This document shows, piece by piece, positions 13,334 to 15,348 of a DNA stretch of 15,348 nucleotides; within the stretch, counting starts at the first letter, position 1, and each line of letters opens with the position of its first letter. Position numbers and translations under genes: made by a program. Location: contig CAKUUG010000038.1 of the NCBI GenBank assembly GCA_934692665.1, forward strand, positions 1 through 15,348, written 5' to 3'. The notes under the pieces are model-generated. The model saw only the letters and a program-made list of their open reading frames with translations. It had not been told where the DNA came from and did not search any database. Source of the stretch: an uncultured Candidatus Melainabacteria bacterium. Its GTDB lineage: Bacteria; Cyanobacteriota; Vampirovibrionia; Gastranaerophilales; Gastranaerophilaceae.

Positions 13334-14446
13334 ATGAACATTCAAAGTGCCAATTCAAACTTTGGTCTGAAAATGTTTGGCTCAGCTGCTGTCCCAAAAC
13401 ATTATTCATCCATTCCTCAACTGTCTTTCGGAAGAAAAAAATTAACAAAAGATATATTTGTAAATTCCAGATTAGATACCAGACCCGTTCAAATTCAACA
13501 ACAAACACCGAAAACCATATCAAGTGAAATTACCAGAGATGGTTTTACCGGATTAAGAGATAAAAGATGTTTGCTCGCCAGACTAAATGAAAAAATAGAA
13601 GAAGCAAAAGAAAACAGTGAAAACATAGGGCTTGCTATGTTTGATATGGACAATTTTAAATCCATAAACGAACTTTTGGGCTATGAAACCGGTGACGAAT
13701 TTATTAAACATATAGGAACTTCGGTTCAAGAAGTTGCAAGAGAACATTCTTTGGGTTCTTATCGTTTTGGTGGAGAAGAATTTATTATAATTTTTAAAGA
13801 CAGAGGAACAGAAGAAATGGAAGAAGTTTGTTCTGAAGTACAAGAAAAAATAAATTCAAATGATGTATTTGGAAAATATTCAACAAAATACGTACAAAAT
13901 GCAAAAAAACTTCTAGAAAAACATAGCGAAGAAAATATGTATTTAGAAGAAATTAAAAAACTAAAAATTCAAAAAGAACTGTTAAACAGCTTGGTTGAAG
14001 AAAGTCCTGAATTTTTCAATAACGATGCTATAAAAAGCAGACTGGAAGGGATAGACAGCTCTCTTAAAAGCTACTATATCGGACTTTTGACTCATTCAAT
14101 CAAAAAAGAACAAAATTCTAACGCAAGGAAAAGACTAGAAGATTGTCAACATGGTTTAAAAATGTCTACCAATGAATCAACCAGAGAATCAATCTTTAAT
14201 GACGATTTTTTGAACAACTATATGGCATTAAATTTTGACAGATCTGCCCAAATTGCACAAATAAGAACTTGGCTCAATGAACACAACAAAAACGGCGGTT
14301 TTACAATTACTTGTGGTATTGTAGAAGTACCTGCAGAAAAGCTCGAAAACACTTCAGCAAAAGAATTGATAGACGAAGCAGGTGAAGTGTTGAAAGAAGG
14401 AAAACATACCAAAAAAGGCGGATTGTATCTTCAAAGCAACGACTAA
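13334..14446 (+). CDS. Diguanylate cyclase (GGEEF) with a large insertion in the catalytic domain
   Basis: 370 residues, soluble. GGDEF domains make the second messenger cyclic di-GMP from two GTP. Residues 1-66 are a low-complexity tail with two Phe-Gly motifs (NSNFGLKMFG, QLSFGRKK). The domain begins at about 67 (TRDGFTGLRDKRCLLARL); metal and substrate residues lie in DMDNFKSINELLGYETGDEF (from D104), and the active-site loop is G146-G147-E148-E149-F150. The expected continuation strand appears only at about 323 (FTITCGIVEV), then SAKELIDEAGEVLKEGKHTK. The gap between the two is about 170 residues instead of about 45, so a mostly helical, charged insert of about 125 residues sits inside the domain. 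The RxxD product-inhibition site is absent (Glu and Leu at those places). No sensor domain is present. A bidirectional terminator follows. Confidence 0.88.
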   Translation: MNIQSANSNFGLKMFGSAAVPKHYSSIPQLSFGRKKLTKDIFVNSRLDTRPVQIQQQTPKTISSEITRDGFTGLRDKRCLLARLNEKIEEAKENSENIGLAMFDMDNFKSINELLGYETGDEFIKHIGTSVQEVAREHSLGSYRFGGEEFIIIFKDRGTEEMEEVCSEVQEKINSNDVFGKYSTKYVQNAKKLLEKHSEENMYLEEIKKLKIQKELLNSLVEESPEFFNNDAIKSRLEGIDSSLKSYYIGLLTHSIKKEQNSNARKRLEDCQHGLKMSTNESTRESIFNDDFLNNYMALNFDRSAQIAQIRTWLNEHNKNGGFTITCGIVEVPAEKLENTSAKELIDEAGEVLKEGKHTKKGGLYLQSND

Positions 14447-14468
14447 ACAACAATAAAAAATAAAAAAC

Positions 14469-14509
14469 AAAAAAGACAGCCGGTTTTATTGATTTTGGCT
14501 GTCTTTTTT
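14469..14509. terminator. Bidirectional intrinsic terminator
   Basis: A perfect 13-bp stem: AAAAAAGACAGCC (14469-14481) pairs with GGCTGTCTTTTTT (14497-14509) around a 15-nt loop. The A-run on one side and the T-run on the other give a U-tract in both directions, so it can end the plus-strand diguanylate cyclase transcript and the minus-strand transcript that ends at 14486. For the minus gene, one arm lies within its last codons and the stop codon is in the loop. Confidence 0.9.
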
Positions 14510-14980
14510 GTTGGATGTTAATTTGTTTAATATGGGATGAGTCAATTTTGTTGCTACCTGCGGAGTAATTATTGCCAAAATCACTCCTGATGCTATTATA
14601 GAAATTAGTTCTTGAGCACCTTTTATTTTTGTTTTTGCCAGATTATTCGACATTTCGCTCAATTTCTTTGCAAATTCTTGTGATGTTTTTGCTTTTGTTA
14701 TTTCTAAATCTTTTAATTGTGGAAAATGTTTTAACAATTTAAATGAATTTTTTCTAATTGGAAAAATCAATGCAAAATATGATGCCATAGATAATGATTG
14801 GTACAAAAATTCTTTTGCCGCACTGTATTTTCTCTCTTCTATTTGGGCAGTTTTGTCCATTAATGTAAAAGCCGGTCGTCCAACAGCTTTCAGACAGCCT
14901 TCTGATGCAACTTGAAAAGTTGAGTTTTGAACCATATTGGCAAATTTTGGAGATGTAATAAAATTAATACCTAATGACAT
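14486..14980 (-). CDS. Membrane protein of unknown function
   Basis: 164 residues. Two hydrophobic segments are predicted at about 58-75 (FLYQSLSMASYFALIFPI) and 124-143 (ELISIIASGVILAIITPQVA), separated by a Lys-rich amphipathic stretch. The N-terminal third contains GRPAFTLMDKTAQIEERKY, and the C-terminus is a Lys/Asn/Gln tail. I do not recognise a family; the style resembles lineage-specific proteins I associate with Gastranaerophilales, which is an impression rather than a match. AGGAG six bases upstream of the ATG makes the start secure. It overlaps the upstream gene by 17 bases, so the two are probably one operon ending at the bidirectional terminator. Confidence 0.75.
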   Translation of the reverse strand: MSLGINFITSPKFANMVQNSTFQVASEGCLKAVGRPAFTLMDKTAQIEERKYSAAKEFLYQSLSMASYFALIFPIRKNSFKLLKHFPQLKDLEITKAKTSQEFAKKLSEMSNNLAKTKIKGAQELISIIASGVILAIITPQVATKLTHPILNKLTSNKKDSQNQ

Positions 14981-15348
14981 CGTATACTCCTGTTTTGGTG
15001 AAATTTTTGTATTGGTTTATGTTCATTGGTTCCAGATTTGTATATTTTTGAGAAACATCACTAAAAGAAGCTGAAACAGGGTCTTTAGTTTCTTTTTTGG
15101 TATTTACAATTTTCATCATTTTGTTTGTTAAAAAAGGAATAATAGACAAGGCCAAAGTCAAAACACAAACGTGAGAGAGGTTTTTTTTGGTATTTAAATA
15201 CAAATCAGCAGGCATTTGTATTTGTTTGGCATTCGGAGATGAAGCTTTGATTTTTGCGTTGAGCGATTTTATTGCATTCGACAAACCATCTAAATTGTTT
15301 TTTTCTTCTTTCGTTAAAGAAGTTTTACTTGCAAGAGAAAGAATATCG
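14964..15348 (-). CDS. Membrane protein of unknown function (5' end cut by window edge)
   Basis: The frame is open from the window edge (15348) to TAA at 14966-14964, at least 128 residues. A TTG at 15284 could be read as a start, but the frame continues upstream without a stop (DILSLASKTSLTKEEKNNL), so the true start lies outside. One clear hydrophobic segment, VCVLTLALSIIPFL, sits mid-protein, preceded by a charged region (KSLNAKIKASSPNAKQ) and followed by a soluble C-terminal tail of about 50 residues. No family is recognised. It overlaps the 14980 gene by 17 bases and probably belongs to the same transcript and process. Confidence 0.65.
   Translation of the reverse strand, partial: DILSLASKTSLTKEEKNNLDGLSNAIKSLNAKIKASSPNAKQIQMPADLYLNTKKNLSHVCVLTLALSIIPFLTNKMMKIVNTKKETKDPVSASFSDVSQKYTNLEPMNINQYKNFTKTGVYDVIRY

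Noticed and set aside
14964..15284. Complete 106-residue protein starting at TTG 15284
   Set aside because: The frame is open upstream to the window edge, so this is more likely the inner part of a longer gene.
1..15348. tRNA, rRNA, CRISPR arrays, insertion sequences, attachment sites and riboswitches
   Set aside because: I looked on both strands for GC-rich RNA genes, regularly spaced repeats, transposase-like proteins and long structured leaders, and found none. Composition is even across the window, giving no sign of recent transfer.

Overview
The window is very AT-rich and densely coded, with short intergenic gaps and many overlapping gene ends. Two things suggest a non-photosynthetic relative of Cyanobacteria of the Gastranaerophilales/Melainabacteria (Vampirovibrionia) type. 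The first is the CheA fused to a C-terminal receiver domain. The second is a GGDEF protein whose N-terminus carries short Phe-Gly motifs, together with small poly-Lys-rich membrane proteins of unknown family. The lineage is an inference from gene style; no rRNA or marker gene is present to prove it.

Left part (142-6807): a divergent chemosensory-like cluster. On the minus strand lie a membrane chemoreceptor with no extracellular sensor domain and a 1010-residue hybrid CheA (Hpt, dimerisation, ATPase, CheW and receiver domains). On the plus strand, starting 70 bp away, are a response regulator (receiver domain, unassigned middle part, degenerate GGDEF-like C-terminus) and a protein with two CheW domains. 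No cheR, cheB or stand-alone cheY is present. The parts list resembles the Wsp surface-sensing system (MCP, two CheW units, CheA-REC, REC-GGDEF) in reduced form, with the cyclase active site lost.

Middle (6775-8688, minus): a Maf/DUF115-type putative glycosyltransferase, convergent with and overlapping the CheW gene. In other bacteria this family modifies flagellin, so a link to surface or motility structures is plausible.

Centre right (8712-12539, plus): a probable operon encoding two secreted proteins of unknown function, a divergent signal peptidase II (lspA), an RluA/RluD-type pseudouridine synthase and a small membrane coiled-coil protein. After a 55-nt gap comes a small soluble histidine-kinase-like protein with a damaged ATP-binding site.

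Right part: a uracil-DNA-glycosylase-superfamily protein behind a very strong promoter; a diguanylate cyclase with an intact GGEEF motif but a large insertion inside the catalytic domain; a bidirectional terminator; and two overlapping minus-strand genes for unknown membrane proteins, the upstream one cut by the window edge. A 49-codon gene tail sits at the left edge. No tRNA, rRNA, CRISPR array, insertion sequence or long repeat was seen. No gap between genes exceeds 300 bases.
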